Positions 1-9,011 are shown, counted from the first letter of the stretch. The stretch is DNA of 64,000 bases from VXRN01 sp963664365 (GCA_963664365.1 OY761144.1:1178001-1242000), one strand, 5' to 3'. Notes: generated by a model not told the origin, from the sequence alone. Numbers and translations: made by a program.

Positions 1-1
1 C

Positions 2-388
2 GGCACCGCTATGATCATCATCACTCACAATCTGGGCGTCGTAGCGCGTTACGCGGACAACGTCAACGTCATGTACGCGGGCAAGATCATCGAGACCGGT
101 TCGTCTCAGGAGATATACCACAATCCCAAGCATCCATACACTCTGGCCCTCCTCAATTCGGTTCCTAGGCTGGACGCCTCCGAGAGGATAAGGCTGGACG
201 TGATCGAGGGGCTGCCTCCGGATCTCGTCAATCTAGCCGACGGCTGTTCTTTCGCGCCGAGGTGCAAGTACGTGTACGACAGGTGCATAGACGAGACGCC
301 GGCGCTCGAAGACGCCTTGCCAGGACACACCACCGCCTGCTGGAGACATCATGAGCTTCAAGAACTCGCGGGCATAGCAAGCGACTAG
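2..388 (+). CDS. Oligopeptide/dipeptide ABC transporter ATPase, OppD/DppD type (C-terminal part)
   Basis: The gene is cut by the left edge and only about 128 C-terminal residues are present. The visible part opens at the end of the nucleotide-binding domain with the switch (H-loop) segment THNLGVVA. It then has the family C-terminal extension: HPYTLALLNSVPRLD, a GLPPDL stretch and a Cys cluster (CSFAPRC, DRC) typical of OppD/DppD subunits. The family energises uptake of peptides or similar solutes at the inner face of the membrane. The next gene starts 13 bases after its stop and encodes the partner ATPase, so both belong to one operon whose permease and binding-protein genes should lie upstream of the window. 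The substrate cannot be told from the ATPases. Confidence 0.9.
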   Translation, partial: GTAMIIITHNLGVVARYADNVNVMYAGKIIETGSSQEIYHNPKHPYTLALLNSVPRLDASERIRLDVIEGLPPDLVNLADGCSFAPRCKYVYDRCIDETPALEDALPGHTTACWRHHELQELAGIASD

Positions 389-401
389 GGGAGACAGGAC
401 C

Positions 402-1442
402 ATGACGACCCACGCTGACACGAACGGAGCCGCCATGAACGGCTCGGAAACCCTCCTTGAGGTCAATAACCTCAAGATGTACTTCCCCGTCACCTCGGGG
501 ATCATCTTCCAGCGAAAGATAGCCGACGTGAAAGCTGTCGACGACGTCAGCTTCACGATCAACCGGGGCGAGACCCTCGGTCTGGTGGGCGAAAGCGGGT
601 GCGGCAAGACCACGACCGGACGCGCCATACTCCAGCTTTACAAGCCGACGGACGGCGACGTCATCTTCGAGGGCACGCGCCTCAACGATCTTGACGGCAA
701 CAGCATGAGAGCCATGCGCCGCAAGATGCAGATCATCTTCCAGGACCCGTATGGCTCGCTCAACCCCAGAATGACCTGCGGCGACATCGTCGGCGAGCCG
801 CTGATCGTTCACAAGCTCACCGGCTCCAAGAGCGAGTACAGGGACCGCATAACAGAGCTCCTCCAGGTCGTCGGACTCAACCCGTACATGGCAGATCGTT
901 ATCCGCACGAGTTCAGCGGCGGCCAGCGGCAGCGCATCGGCATAGCTCGCGCTCTCGCGGTCAACCCCAGCTTCATCGTCTGCGACGAGCCTGTTTCGGC
1001 CCTCGACGTCTCGATTCAGGCGCAGGTGATCAACCTGCTCGAAGACCTGCAGTCCCAGTTCGGACTCACGTACCTGTTCATCGCGCACGACCTCTCGGTG
1101 GTGCGTCACATCTCCGATAGGGTTGCGGTCATGTACCTCGGCCACATCGTGGAGATCGCCGACCGAAACGAGCTCTACGACAACCCGTTGCACCCCTACA
1201 CGAGGGCGCTGCTCTCGGCGGTTCCGATCCCGGACCCGATAGTCGAAGCGCAGCGAGAGCGAATCATCCTGGCCGGAGACGTTCCCAGCCCGATGGCCCC
1301 GCCCGCCGGATGCGTCTTCCACACCCGCTGCCCGGTTGCCGTCGATGACTGCCAGCTAGAGATGCCTGAACTGCGAGAAATCTCCCCAGGACACTGGGTA
1401 TCCTGCATCCAGGTCGAAGGTTGGGAAGCGGCCCACGCCTAG
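402..1442 (+). CDS. Oligopeptide/dipeptide ABC transporter ATPase, OppF/DppF type
   Basis: Complete 346-residue ATPase subunit, the usual length for OppF/DppF. Walker A is GESGCGKT at residues 63-70, followed by the Q-loop IIFQDPYGSLNP, the signature SGGQRQRIGIARAL, Walker B FIVCDEPVSALD and switch His in IAHDLSVVR. The tail has the oligopeptide-transporter extension (LHPYTRALLSAVP, then CVFHTRCP). A GGGGAG lies upstream of the chosen ATG. It follows the OppD-type gene after 13 bases and pairs with it to form the heterodimeric motor. Its last four bases overlap the convergent gene at 1439-3145. Confidence 0.95.
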   Translation: MTTHADTNGAAMNGSETLLEVNNLKMYFPVTSGIIFQRKIADVKAVDDVSFTINRGETLGLVGESGCGKTTTGRAILQLYKPTDGDVIFEGTRLNDLDGNSMRAMRRKMQIIFQDPYGSLNPRMTCGDIVGEPLIVHKLTGSKSEYRDRITELLQVVGLNPYMADRYPHEFSGGQRQRIGIARALAVNPSFIVCDEPVSALDVSIQAQVINLLEDLQSQFGLTYLFIAHDLSVVRHISDRVAVMYLGHIVEIADRNELYDNPLHPYTRALLSAVPIPDPIVEAQRERIILAGDVPSPMAPPAGCVFHTRCPVAVDDCQLEMPELREISPGHWVSCIQVEGWEAAHA

Positions 1443-3145
1443 ATTCCCCGGCGCAGACGCTCCATCTCCACCGCGCACCATAAGGCGAGGTTGCCTGTCC
1501 GGTCGTCCTGACCGAACTCGGCCGCCCGGTCCAGGTAGAACCGCCTGTCGTTCACCGCTCCCGTGCCGGTGCAGCCATCGACTACGTGACCGTCCATGCC
1601 GACCCGTTCAGACGCCGCGCTCCAAAGGCTGTCCGCGAATTCCCTATACGAGTCGTCCAGCCAGCCGAGCCTGAGTCCCCTGGCGACTGCGTAGCCGACC
1701 ATGCAGACCGCCGTCAGTTCTTGGTATGACCCCGGAAAGTCCAAAAGCTGGCACAGCATACCCGACGGTCTCTGAAGCCGCCTGATCGCGTCTATGTGCC
1801 GCCTGTGCATCGAGATGAGGCGCTCCCTGTGCGGATGGTCTTCCGGCAGAAACGTCAGCGTCTCGGCGTATCCGAGCGCAGCGAACCCGTTCCCTCGGCC
1901 CCAGCAGTGAGGCGCTGATCGACAGTGCCGGAACAGCCCGTCGTCCTGCTGAATGTCCGCGCTCAGCAGGAAATGCGTCTGAACATCGAGAAAATAGTCG
2001 TCATCCGTGAACGCCAACGCTCTGCCAAGCAGCGCCCCGGCCATGAACATGTCCTCGGTGCGGTAGTCGGGGTCGCAGGGCGGCGGAGGCGCGCCAAGCT
2101 CGTTGCCCCTGTAAAGCTCGGCGGTCGAAATCAACAGGTCTCGGTACCGCTCGTCGCGCGTCGCCAAATACATATCGTCGCACCAGAGGATGCCCGCGTG
2201 ATTGGGACCCGTCGCCGACTCGCCGAACCACTGCCTCTCCCCGGACAGATACGGCGATACCAGGTCCGCTATGCCGTTCGCGTAGCTCGATGCGTCACCC
2301 ATGAGCCTCCCCAACCTGAGCCTCCCGCTGAGCGCGACCCCCTGCGTATAGATGACCGGGTGATCCAGCCTATCGCCATAGCGCGCCGCGAGCGCCTCCG
2401 CGACCTCTAATGCCGATCTTCCGCGCCGACGGTCCAACTCCTCCCTAGCCGGAGAGATTGAGGGTGTCTCTTCCCGTATCAAATGCGCCAATAGACGGTC
2501 GACTTCATTGGCGGCGGCCGACGCCGGAGCCGTCAATCTCAGTCCTGGGACCCGTCCCAAGCCGTTCGGCATACCGGAGGCCAACGCGGACAGCAGGCTA
2601 TCGTCTTCAGCTACGGGCGCGGCGTTCAGAGCGCGGGAGGTTGGCGTTGCCGCGCCGGAATGTTCCCATGCGACCGCGTCGCCTGAGCGAACTTCGAGCG
2701 CGAAATCAGGCGCCATGAAGCCCACGTACCGCCAGATATACCGCGCCTCCGGATCTGTCTCGTGATTGAAGAACCCGCCCTCCGGCGGATATCCGACGGA
2801 CGGATTGCCGCCCGACCCGTTCCCCGGACCGCCGTCCAGATTCAGTCCGTCCGGATTCCCGCACGGTATGGCGCTCAAAGCCACTCTGTTTCGCGCTCTC
2901 CGGCTCGTAGCGTACCACTCAAGCGCCGACACCGCCGCTTCCACGTCCTCCGCCGACCCGCTCAGCCCGCCGACCAGCAGGACGCGATGCCTGTCCGACT
3001 CGACCGCGTAAGCGTCTATGTGAACCAACGCGGCTATCTGCGTATCCAGCCGAGTTACGCCGCAGGCGTCATCGGTCCAGGGCGCGCCGGACCTCGCTTG
3101 AATCGCGCCGATCCTGTCTAGGAGAGTCCGGTACTTGGTCGTCAT
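1439..3145 (-). CDS. Two-domain protein: M14-like N-terminus plus GH88/GH105-like hydrolase
   Basis: 568 residues. The C-terminal half carries landmarks of the six-hairpin unsaturated glycuronyl/rhamnogalacturonyl hydrolase families GH88/GH105: EDMFM at 364-368, DGLFRH at 402-407 and WGRGNG at 415-420. These enzymes remove 4,5-unsaturated uronic acids from oligosaccharides made by polysaccharide lyases. The N-terminal about 180 residues look like a carboxypeptidase M14-type alpha/beta fold (VLLVGG strand, then IPCGNPDGL at 93-101), but I cannot place a full set of zinc ligands, so it may be a binding domain. No signal peptide is seen, suggesting a cytoplasmic protein acting on imported sugars. 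It faces the transporter operon convergently. Function by motif only. Confidence 0.65.
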   Translation of the reverse strand: MTTKYRTLLDRIGAIQARSGAPWTDDACGVTRLDTQIAALVHIDAYAVESDRHRVLLVGGLSGSAEDVEAAVSALEWYATSRRARNRVALSAIPCGNPDGLNLDGGPGNGSGGNPSVGYPPEGGFFNHETDPEARYIWRYVGFMAPDFALEVRSGDAVAWEHSGAATPTSRALNAAPVAEDDSLLSALASGMPNGLGRVPGLRLTAPASAAANEVDRLLAHLIREETPSISPAREELDRRRGRSALEVAEALAARYGDRLDHPVIYTQGVALSGRLRLGRLMGDASSYANGIADLVSPYLSGERQWFGESATGPNHAGILWCDDMYLATRDERYRDLLISTAELYRGNELGAPPPPCDPDYRTEDMFMAGALLGRALAFTDDDYFLDVQTHFLLSADIQQDDGLFRHCRSAPHCWGRGNGFAALGYAETLTFLPEDHPHRERLISMHRRHIDAIRRLQRPSGMLCQLLDFPGSYQELTAVCMVGYAVARGLRLGWLDDSYREFADSLWSAASERVGMDGHVVDGCTGTGAVNDRRFYLDRAAEFGQDDRTGNLALWCAVEMERLRRGI

Positions 3146-3251
3146 TGTCTAAAACTCCGTCCGCGGCTCTGAAATGTGTGGTCAGATTGTACACCAAGCC
3201 GTGCCGACCAAGTATGATAACCTTTATGAACATCCACGTCGGAGGAATGAG

Positions 3252-4016
3252 ATGAGGCTCGAAGGGAAAGTGGCCCTGATTACGGGCGGCGCTAGAGGAA
3301 TGGGCGCCGCCGAAGCGAAGCTGTTTTCAAAAGAGGGCGCGAAGGTCGTCATAGCCGACATTTTGGAGGACGAGGGACGGCAGACCGAGGCCGAGATCAA
3401 CGAGACTGGCGGCGACGCGGTCTTCATTCGCCTCGACGTGTCTCAACAGTCCGACTGGGACGCGGCGATCCAGAGAACGGTCGAGCAGTTCGGCAGGCTG
3501 GACGTTGTGGTGAACAACGCGGGGATCGCGTCCACGTACACCATCGAAGACACGACTGTGGAACACTGGGACCAAATAATGGACGTGAACGCCAAGGGCG
3601 TCTTCCTTGGAACCAAGGCCGCAATCGCTCAGATGCTGAGCCAGGGCGGTGGGGGATCGATAATCAACATTTCGTCCATCAGCGGCATGATCGGCCAGGC
3701 GAGAGTCAGCGCTGTATACAACGCATCGAAGGGCGCGGTGCGCATCTTCACCAAGTCCGCCGCCGTCCAGTACGCGAGGGACGGCATTCGCGTCAACTCG
3801 ATTCACCCCGGCGGAACAATTACTCCGATGTCCCAACAGCCGTTGCCGGGCTCCGAGCGCGATGAAGAGAATTCCGTTTCCTCGCCGGGAATCCCCCTTG
3901 GCCGAGCGGCCATGCCTGAAGAAATCGCCTACGGCGCGCTCTACCTCGCCTCGGACGATTCGTCCTACGTGACCGGAACCGAACTGGTCATGGACGGCGG
4001 CTACACCGCGCAGTAG
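3252..4016 (+). CDS. Short-chain dehydrogenase/reductase (SDR)
   Basis: Classical SDR of 254 residues. It has the cofactor motif TGGARGMG at 11-18, NNAG at 88-91, Ser at about 142-144 and YNASK with Tyr156 and Lys160, so the catalytic set is complete. Asp36 after the second strand (VIADILED) suggests NAD rather than NADP. An in-frame start exists 78 bases upstream at 3174, but the ATG at 3252 is preceded by GGAGGA and gives the family-typical N-terminus (MRLEGKVALITGG). Closest in style to 3-alpha/20-beta-hydroxysteroid or cyclopentanol dehydrogenases; the substrate is not predictable. The HAD gene follows after 12 bases, probably in the same transcript. Confidence 0.92.
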   Translation: MRLEGKVALITGGARGMGAAEAKLFSKEGAKVVIADILEDEGRQTEAEINETGGDAVFIRLDVSQQSDWDAAIQRTVEQFGRLDVVVNNAGIASTYTIEDTTVEHWDQIMDVNAKGVFLGTKAAIAQMLSQGGGGSIINISSISGMIGQARVSAVYNASKGAVRIFTKSAAVQYARDGIRVNSIHPGGTITPMSQQPLPGSERDEENSVSSPGIPLGRAAMPEEIAYGALYLASDDSSYVTGTELVMDGGYTAQ

Positions 4017-4028
4017 CGCCAGGACGAC

Positions 4029-4877
4029 ATGAGCCAAGTTCCCAGGGTTACCCTGGACGATCTGATCGACCGTTACTCCGTCATACTCTTCGATGCTTAC
4101 GGCGTCTTGGCGGGAGCCAAGTCGGTCGTTCCGGGCGCGCCTGAAGCCATAGCCCGCCTGAACGACTTGGGCAAACCCTATTATGTGCTGACCAACGACG
4201 CCTCCGCGCTCCCCGAAACCACGTCTATGCGGTACGCTCGCATGGGACTGTCCATAGACGTGGACCGCATCATCACCTCCGGGAGTCTTCTGACCCGTTA
4301 CTTTCAGGAGATTGGCCTTGTCGGATCTCGATGCGTCGCGCTGGGTACTGCCGACAGCGTCGCCTATGTCCATGCCGCCGGGGGAGACGTGGTATCCCAT
4401 ACGCAAGAGTTCGATACGCTGGTGCTGGGAGACCAGTCTTGGCCTCGTTTTCTGGAGACGGCCAACGCCGTGCTGACCGCGCTCTTTAAAAAGATAGACA
4501 AGGGCGAATGGGTGAACCTGATTCTGCCGAACCCGGACCTTATCTACCCGGACGGCGATGGGTTCGGATTCGCCAGCGGCGCGGCGGCGATGATGTTCGA
4601 GTCGGCTTTCGCGCTCCGATATCCGGGCCGGGGCGATCTCACATTCACCCGGCTCGGCAAGCCGCACGCGGCGATTTTCGAGGAGGCGTTCAGGCGCTCC
4701 GAAACGATGGACATGGTGATGATCGGCGACACGCTGGAGACAGACATCAGGGGCGCCAACGCATTCGGAATCGCGTCCGCGCTCGTGGAGACGGGCACGG
4801 CGGCGGCCGACGTGTCGCTGCTTGCCGAAAGCGACCGTCCGGACTTCCGAATGAGGTCCCTCGCTCTCCGTCCCTAG
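4029..4877 (+). CDS. HAD-superfamily hydrolase, NagD/subclass IIA type
   Basis: 282 residues. Motif I is FDAYGVL with the nucleophile Asp22; the +2 position is Tyr rather than the Asp of true phosphatases, as in haloacid-dehalogenase-like members. Motif II is YVLTNDAS, and the C-terminal motifs are GKPHAAIFEEAF and MIGDTLETDIRGANAFG with the Mg-binding acids. Overall architecture matches NagD/4-nitrophenylphosphatase-like subclass IIA with the cap between motifs II and III. The natural substrate is unknown. It follows the SDR gene closely and overlaps the convergent ABC ATPase gene by four bases. Confidence 0.85.
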   Translation: MSQVPRVTLDDLIDRYSVILFDAYGVLAGAKSVVPGAPEAIARLNDLGKPYYVLTNDASALPETTSMRYARMGLSIDVDRIITSGSLLTRYFQEIGLVGSRCVALGTADSVAYVHAAGGDVVSHTQEFDTLVLGDQSWPRFLETANAVLTALFKKIDKGEWVNLILPNPDLIYPDGDGFGFASGAAAMMFESAFALRYPGRGDLTFTRLGKPHAAIFEEAFRRSETMDMVMIGDTLETDIRGANAFGIASALVETGTAAADVSLLAESDRPDFRMRSLALRP

Positions 4878-5866
4878 CTTCTGATCGCGGTCTCCTCGAT
4901 CTGCATCGGGTTGTAGCAGGCGAGCGTGTGGCCCTCCTCCACCGGGACCAACGGCGGCCTCGGACTGGTGCGGCACTCGACGGTGGCCTTGGAGCATCGG
5001 TGCAGAAAGGGGCACTGGTCCGGCGGGTCGAGCATCTGCGGAGGCGCGCCCGCCATTGGGCGGAGCCTCTGGCCGGCGGCGTCGAGCCGAGGGAGCGACT
5101 GGAACAACCCCCACGTGTACGGGTGCATTGGACGCCTGTAAAGCGTCGGCGTGTCGGCGAACTCGACGATGTACCCGCCGTACATCACGGCCACCTTTTC
5201 GGCCATCTGCGCGATTACGCCCAGATCGTGGGTGATCAGAACGATGGCGGTGCCATTCTCCGAGCGGAGATCCCTGAGCCGCTGCAGCATCTCCGCTTGA
5301 AGCGTGACGTCCAGGTTAGACGTGGGTTCGTCGGCGATCAACACCCTCGGTTTGAGCGCGACCCCAATCGCCATCATGACCCGCTGGGCCATGCCGCCGC
5401 TGAGCTGGAAAGGGTATCTTCCGAGCATCTGAGCCGCGTCCGGAATCCCCATGCTTGAGAGGAGTTCCGTAGTCACGTCGCGCGCCTGTCTCTTGCTCAT
5501 GCCGGTGTGCTCGAGCATCAACTCTTCGACCTGCTTGCCGATCGAGATGACGGGGTTGAGCGCCGACGCCGCGTCCTGGAAGATCAGGGAGACCTCGTTT
5601 CCGCGGATGCGCCTCATCCGGCTGTCGCTCATCCGTAGGATGTCCTCGCCGTCGTAGTTGATCTGCCCGCTCACGATCTCGCCCGGAAACGGCACGAGCC
5701 TGAGCGCTGACAGCGCGGTCATAGTCTTGCCCGAACCGCTCTCACCGACGATGCCCAGCACGCTGTCCGCCTCTACCGAAAACGAGACCCCGTTGACGGC
5801 CTTTACTATCCCCTCTTTGGTCGAGAAGTAGGTGTGCAGATCGCTGACTTCCAGCAGCGGGGCCAT
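4874..5866 (-). CDS. Orphan oligopeptide ABC transporter ATPase, OppD/DppD type
   Basis: 330 residues. Walker A GESGSGKT is at 41-48, with Q-loop LIFQDAASALNP, signature SGGMAQRV, Walker B VLIADEPTSNLD, switch His in ITHDLGVIAQ, and the OppD tail (MHPYTWGLFQSLPRLD, then CPFLHRCS). The reading frame is open far upstream, to 6268, but the ATG at 5866 is preceded by GGAGG nine bases away and gives the normal family start (MAPLLEVSDLHTYF). No permease, binding protein or OppF partner adjoins it, so it either serves a distant transporter or is a leftover. It is divergent from the first NCS2-type permease gene. Confidence 0.9.
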   Translation of the reverse strand: MAPLLEVSDLHTYFSTKEGIVKAVNGVSFSVEADSVLGIVGESGSGKTMTALSALRLVPFPGEIVSGQINYDGEDILRMSDSRMRRIRGNEVSLIFQDAASALNPVISIGKQVEELMLEHTGMSKRQARDVTTELLSSMGIPDAAQMLGRYPFQLSGGMAQRVMMAIGVALKPRVLIADEPTSNLDVTLQAEMLQRLRDLRSENGTAIVLITHDLGVIAQMAEKVAVMYGGYIVEFADTPTLYRRPMHPYTWGLFQSLPRLDAAGQRLRPMAGAPPQMLDPPDQCPFLHRCSKATVECRTSPRPPLVPVEEGHTLACYNPMQIEETAIRS

Positions 5867-5992
5867 TGCGCGTGTCCTCCGGTGGTTCAGCCCTAATGGT
5901 ACGACATGAAGTGCATTTAGGCCAACCGGCCCTAGCAAATCCGTGTATGATAGCGCGAACCGTCTGACCAACGCTGAACTGCGAGGCTCAAC

Positions 5993-7726
5993 ATAGCGCG
6001 CGCGAACGAATATATCAGATACGAGCCGGACCAGCTCTGTCCGCTGCCGCAGACGCTTATCGTCGCCGTTCAGGGCGTCATGATTGCCCTGGCCAACACG
6101 GTCTTGTTCGTGACCGTCACCATCCGATCCGCCGGAGAAAGCGACAGATACCTGGCGTGGGCCATCTTTGCTGCGCTCGCGGTCGGTGGAATCGTTACCG
6201 CTCTGCAGGCGGCCCGTCTTGGACGGTTCGGAGCCGGACACCTGCTCATGACCGGCGCCGGCCCCCACTTCATAGCCGTCTCCATCTTGGCGCTGTCGAA
6301 GGGCGGCCTCTCCATGCTGGTGAGCCTCATCGCCGTCTCGTCGCTGGTTCAGTTCGCGCTGGCCCGCTGGCTCCCGCTGCTGAGGAGAATAATCACGCCC
6401 GTCATCTCCGGGACCGTGCTCATGCTGATCGCGGTAACGGTCATGTCGATCGCGGCCGAGAGGGTAAGCGCGGCGCCGGAGGATGCGCCGTCATACTCCG
6501 GCCCGGTCGTCGCCGCGGTGACCCTGGCGGTCGCCGTCATGCTGGCCATGCGAGCCTCGGGGATTTGGCGGCTATGGGCGCCGCTCATCGGAATCGCTTC
6601 CGGCGGCGCGGTCGCCGTCTTCTTCGGGCTGTACGACTTTCAGAGAGTGATCGACGCCGACTGGTTCTACACCCCGGATGTCGCCTCATGGCCGGGATTC
6701 GACTTGACGTTCGCCCCGGAGTTCTGGTCTCTGCTGCCCGTGTTCCTGATCGTGAGCTTGGTAGTCGGCATCAAGACGAGCAGCGATGGAGTCGTTATTC
6801 AGCGCGTCTCGCGCGTCAGGCCGCAGGCGACAGACTTTCGACTGGTCCAAGCCGCCGTCAACTCCAACGGGCTGGGTACGCTCCTGTCCGGGATTGCCGG
6901 AACCCTGCCCACCATATTCTACACGCCGTCCGTCGTGACACTCATCAGCCTCACCGGGGTTGCCGCGCGCAGCGTAGGGTACGCAATCGGCGCCATCCTG
7001 ATCGCGTTGGCCTTCTTGCCCAAGGTGACGACCATCCTCCTCTCCATTCCCAGTCCCGTTATGGGGGCCTTCCTGATGATGGTAATGGGACTTCTCTTCG
7101 TGGAAGGTATGAGAATGGTCGCCCAGGATGGCCTGGACCATCGAAACGCCCTAGTTGTAGGTGTGTCCCTTGCGGTCGGGGTGAGCTTGGAGAGTCAGAA
7201 CATCTTCTCAGACTTGCTGGGCCAGACGTGGGGCGCGCTGCTCGGAAACGGCATGACCGTCGGCGTTCTGGCCATGATTCTGATGACCTTGTTCATCGAG
7301 CTTACCAGCCCACGCCGCAAGCGCCTCGAGACCACCCTGGACATCTCCGCTCTGCCCAAGATCGACGATTTCCTCCACGAGCTTGCGTCCAAGATGGGGT
7401 GGAACGATTCCTCCACGCAACGGCTGCGCGCGGCGGGCGAGGAGACGCTGTCGAGTCTCCTACAATCCGGCGGCGGCTCCGCAAACGACGCGGCGCCTCG
7501 ACTCATAATCGTAGCGCGCCCCGGCGAGGCCGCGGAGTTGGAGTTCTTGGCGGTCTTCGACGAGGAGAACATCGAAGACCGGCTGGTGCATCTGAGCGAA
7601 CAGCCCGAGGTCGCGGAGGAGAAAGAAATCTCCTTCCGGCTATTGCGGCACTATGCCTCTTCGGTGCGCCACCGGAAGTATCACGGCATAGACATCGTTA
7701 TCGTCCGCGTCGCGCGCGCGCGCTAG
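5993..7726 (+). CDS. NCS2-type permease fused to degenerate GHKL-like domain (paralogue 1)
   Basis: An integral membrane protein with the repeat pattern of xanthine/uracil permeases (NCS2): a Gly-Thr-Val helix after RRIITPVISGTV and a second conserved block around LLSGIAGTLPTIFYTPS. The cytoplasmic C-terminus (about 120 residues) resembles an RsbW/HATPase_c_2 domain in layout, with GEETLSSLL at the N-box position and RLLRHYASSVRHRKYHG at the end, but the Asn, DxG and GLG residues are missing. The first ATG is at 6080. However, the codons upstream spell NEYIRYEPDQ, matching NENVRYEPDE in the paralogue at 15620, so translation must begin earlier. The only plausible in-frame start is ATA at 5993 with GAGG six bases upstream. 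The true start is therefore unusual. Substrate unknown. Confidence 0.8.
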   Translation: MARANEYIRYEPDQLCPLPQTLIVAVQGVMIALANTVLFVTVTIRSAGESDRYLAWAIFAALAVGGIVTALQAARLGRFGAGHLLMTGAGPHFIAVSILALSKGGLSMLVSLIAVSSLVQFALARWLPLLRRIITPVISGTVLMLIAVTVMSIAAERVSAAPEDAPSYSGPVVAAVTLAVAVMLAMRASGIWRLWAPLIGIASGGAVAVFFGLYDFQRVIDADWFYTPDVASWPGFDLTFAPEFWSLLPVFLIVSLVVGIKTSSDGVVIQRVSRVRPQATDFRLVQAAVNSNGLGTLLSGIAGTLPTIFYTPSVVTLISLTGVAARSVGYAIGAILIALAFLPKVTTILLSIPSPVMGAFLMMVMGLLFVEGMRMVAQDGLDHRNALVVGVSLAVGVSLESQNIFSDLLGQTWGALLGNGMTVGVLAMILMTLFIELTSPRRKRLETTLDISALPKIDDFLHELASKMGWNDSSTQRLRAAGEETLSSLLQSGGGSANDAAPRLIIVARPGEAAELEFLAVFDEENIEDRLVHLSEQPEVAEEKEISFRLLRHYASSVRHRKYHGIDIVIVRVARAR

Positions 7727-7788
7727 TCGCCTTCGTGTGATACGCTTATAGAGAGACACACCTTAGTGAATATAGAGGAGAGATGCGC

Positions 7789-8076
7789 ATGGCAGGATAC
7801 GCGATAATTCATGACGAAATAAAGGACGAGGCGCTCTTCGCCGAGTTTCGCGCGCGTATCGGCGCGATCGTCGAGGCTTACGGAGGCAGGTACCTCGTGC
7901 GCGGCGGCGCAGCCGAGATCATGGACGGCGACTGGAACCCCGACCGCATCGTTGTCATCGAGTTCGACAGCGTCGACCAGGCCAGGGCGTGGCTGAATTC
8001 ACCCGAATACGCCGAAGTCAAGGAGATTCGCGTCAAGTCCGCCAACGCCAGCGTGGTGATCGTCCAAGGCGTCTAG
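7789..8076 (+). CDS. DUF1330 family protein
   Basis: A 95-residue single-domain protein with a dimeric alpha/beta-barrel (ferredoxin-like) pattern: MAGYAIIHDEIKDE, then YGGRYLVRGG, WNPDRIVVIEF and ARAWLNSPEY, all landmarks of DUF1330. Two ATGs are close together; the second (7789) stands eight bases after GAGGAG whereas the first (7783) is only two bases away, and it yields the usual family N-terminus. The biochemical role of DUF1330 is not established. It follows the permease after about 60 bases and overlaps the convergent PHP gene by four bases. Confidence 0.88.
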   Translation: MAGYAIIHDEIKDEALFAEFRARIGAIVEAYGGRYLVRGGAAEIMDGDWNPDRIVVIEFDSVDQARAWLNSPEYAEVKEIRVKSANASVVIVQGV

Positions 8077-8747
8077 CTCAGTACCCCCGGTGCGGTGCGC
8101 GCCCGCTCCCTGTCCAGCACGACCGGCTTGAACCGTCCCGCGCGCAGTTCGGCTATCAGGTCGTCTAGGCTTGTGATGCGCTGCTCGAACTCAGTGGCGA
8201 AACTGCCGAGGTCTTCGAGCCTGTGCGCGTCGCTCGCGCCCGTCCCCGGCAAGCCGAACCACTTGGCCATCTCCTGGCTGAAGGCGTTCTCCTCGGGAAT
8301 GCCGCGCCCGTTGAAGACCTCGACGGCATCCACCATGCCGAAGACCTCATTGCGAGCGGCGCGCTCCACCATCTCGTGATACGCCGCTTGGCTCACGTGC
8401 GCCCCCTTGCGGTACGTCCGCCGGTAGGGGTGGGCGACCACCATCGCTCCCTGCTCCCGGTCGAGCTTCTCCTTGACGAAGGCCGCCCGGTGCATTCCGA
8501 AGATGTACTTGCGCAGGCCATATACCAGCAGGTGCCCCTCCTCGGTCGTCACCTCGCATCCGGGCAGAACTAGGAAGTCGTGCCTGCGGGAGAGTTCTTC
8601 GACCTCCCGATGGTCCCAGAAGCCGTCGTGGTCCGTGATGCAGATGCCGTCGAGTCCGATGCGCTTGGCCTCCTCGATGAGCTCGTCGGCGTCGATGAAG
8701 CTGTCCACCGAGGTCGGGTAGGTGTGCGTGTGGATGTCTATTATCAA
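8073..8747 (-). CDS. PHP-domain metal-dependent phosphoesterase
   Basis: About 224 residues with the complete PHP set of metal ligands: DIHTHTYP near the N-terminus, ITDHDG, the GCEVTTEEGHLL segment, AHPYRR and GASDAH near the end. Stand-alone PHP proteins of this size hydrolyse phosphoesters such as nucleoside 3',5'-bisphosphates or histidinol phosphate; the substrate here is unknown. The frame is open up to 8840, but the first conserved strand begins just after a TTG at 8747, and the upstream residues (Arg/Leu-rich) look non-coding. No strong ribosome-binding site is seen at either start, so the exact N-terminus is uncertain. Confidence 0.85.
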   Translation of the reverse strand: MIIDIHTHTYPTSVDSFIDADELIEEAKRIGLDGICITDHDGFWDHREVEELSRRHDFLVLPGCEVTTEEGHLLVYGLRKYIFGMHRAAFVKEKLDREQGAMVVAHPYRRTYRKGAHVSQAAYHEMVERAARNEVFGMVDAVEVFNGRGIPEENAFSQEMAKWFGLPGTGASDAHRLEDLGSFATEFEQRITSLDDLIAELRAGRFKPVVLDRERARTAPGVLS

Positions 8748-8922
8748 CTGGTCTTGCCGCGCTCCGCTGGTACAAATCAGTAGTAGAGTCTGGCATTGGC
8801 GTGGGCGCAAGTCAAGGAGCGCGGGGCGTCTCGCCCGCACCCTGCCATCCCGACCACAGCGACGAAGAATCCAAAACCCCCTTAAACCTTTACACCCTAT
8901 CCCCTAAACCTAAATCCACCCC

Positions 8923-8952
8923 TTGACATCCGTTCTCACACTCCCCTATACT
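8923..8952 (+). promoter_or_regulatory. Sigma-70-type promoter before the terminase-like gene
   Basis: TTGACA at 8923-8928 and TATACT at 8947-8952 are 18 bases apart, about 60 bases upstream of the ATG at 9012. The related gene at 54042-55076 has the same arrangement (CCCCTTGACA, 18 bases, then CATACT), which supports both. Confidence 0.65.
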
Positions 8953-9011
8953 ATCCAGCACAACAGTACCGCCAACCACTAAAGACTAAAAACCCAAAAC
9001 TAACAACTCAA

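Noticed and set aside
228..1322. 364-residue open frame antisense to the OppF-type gene
   Set aside because: Shadow of a gene with all ABC motifs on the other strand.
3327..5114. 595-residue open frame antisense to the SDR and HAD genes
   Set aside because: Composition is typical of an antisense shadow and both plus-strand genes have complete catalytic motifs.
5867..6268. N-terminal extension of the orphan OppD ATPase up to 6268
   Set aside because: The extension is antisense to the permease gene, lacks ABC sequence, and a GGAGG-preceded ATG at 5866 gives the normal family start.
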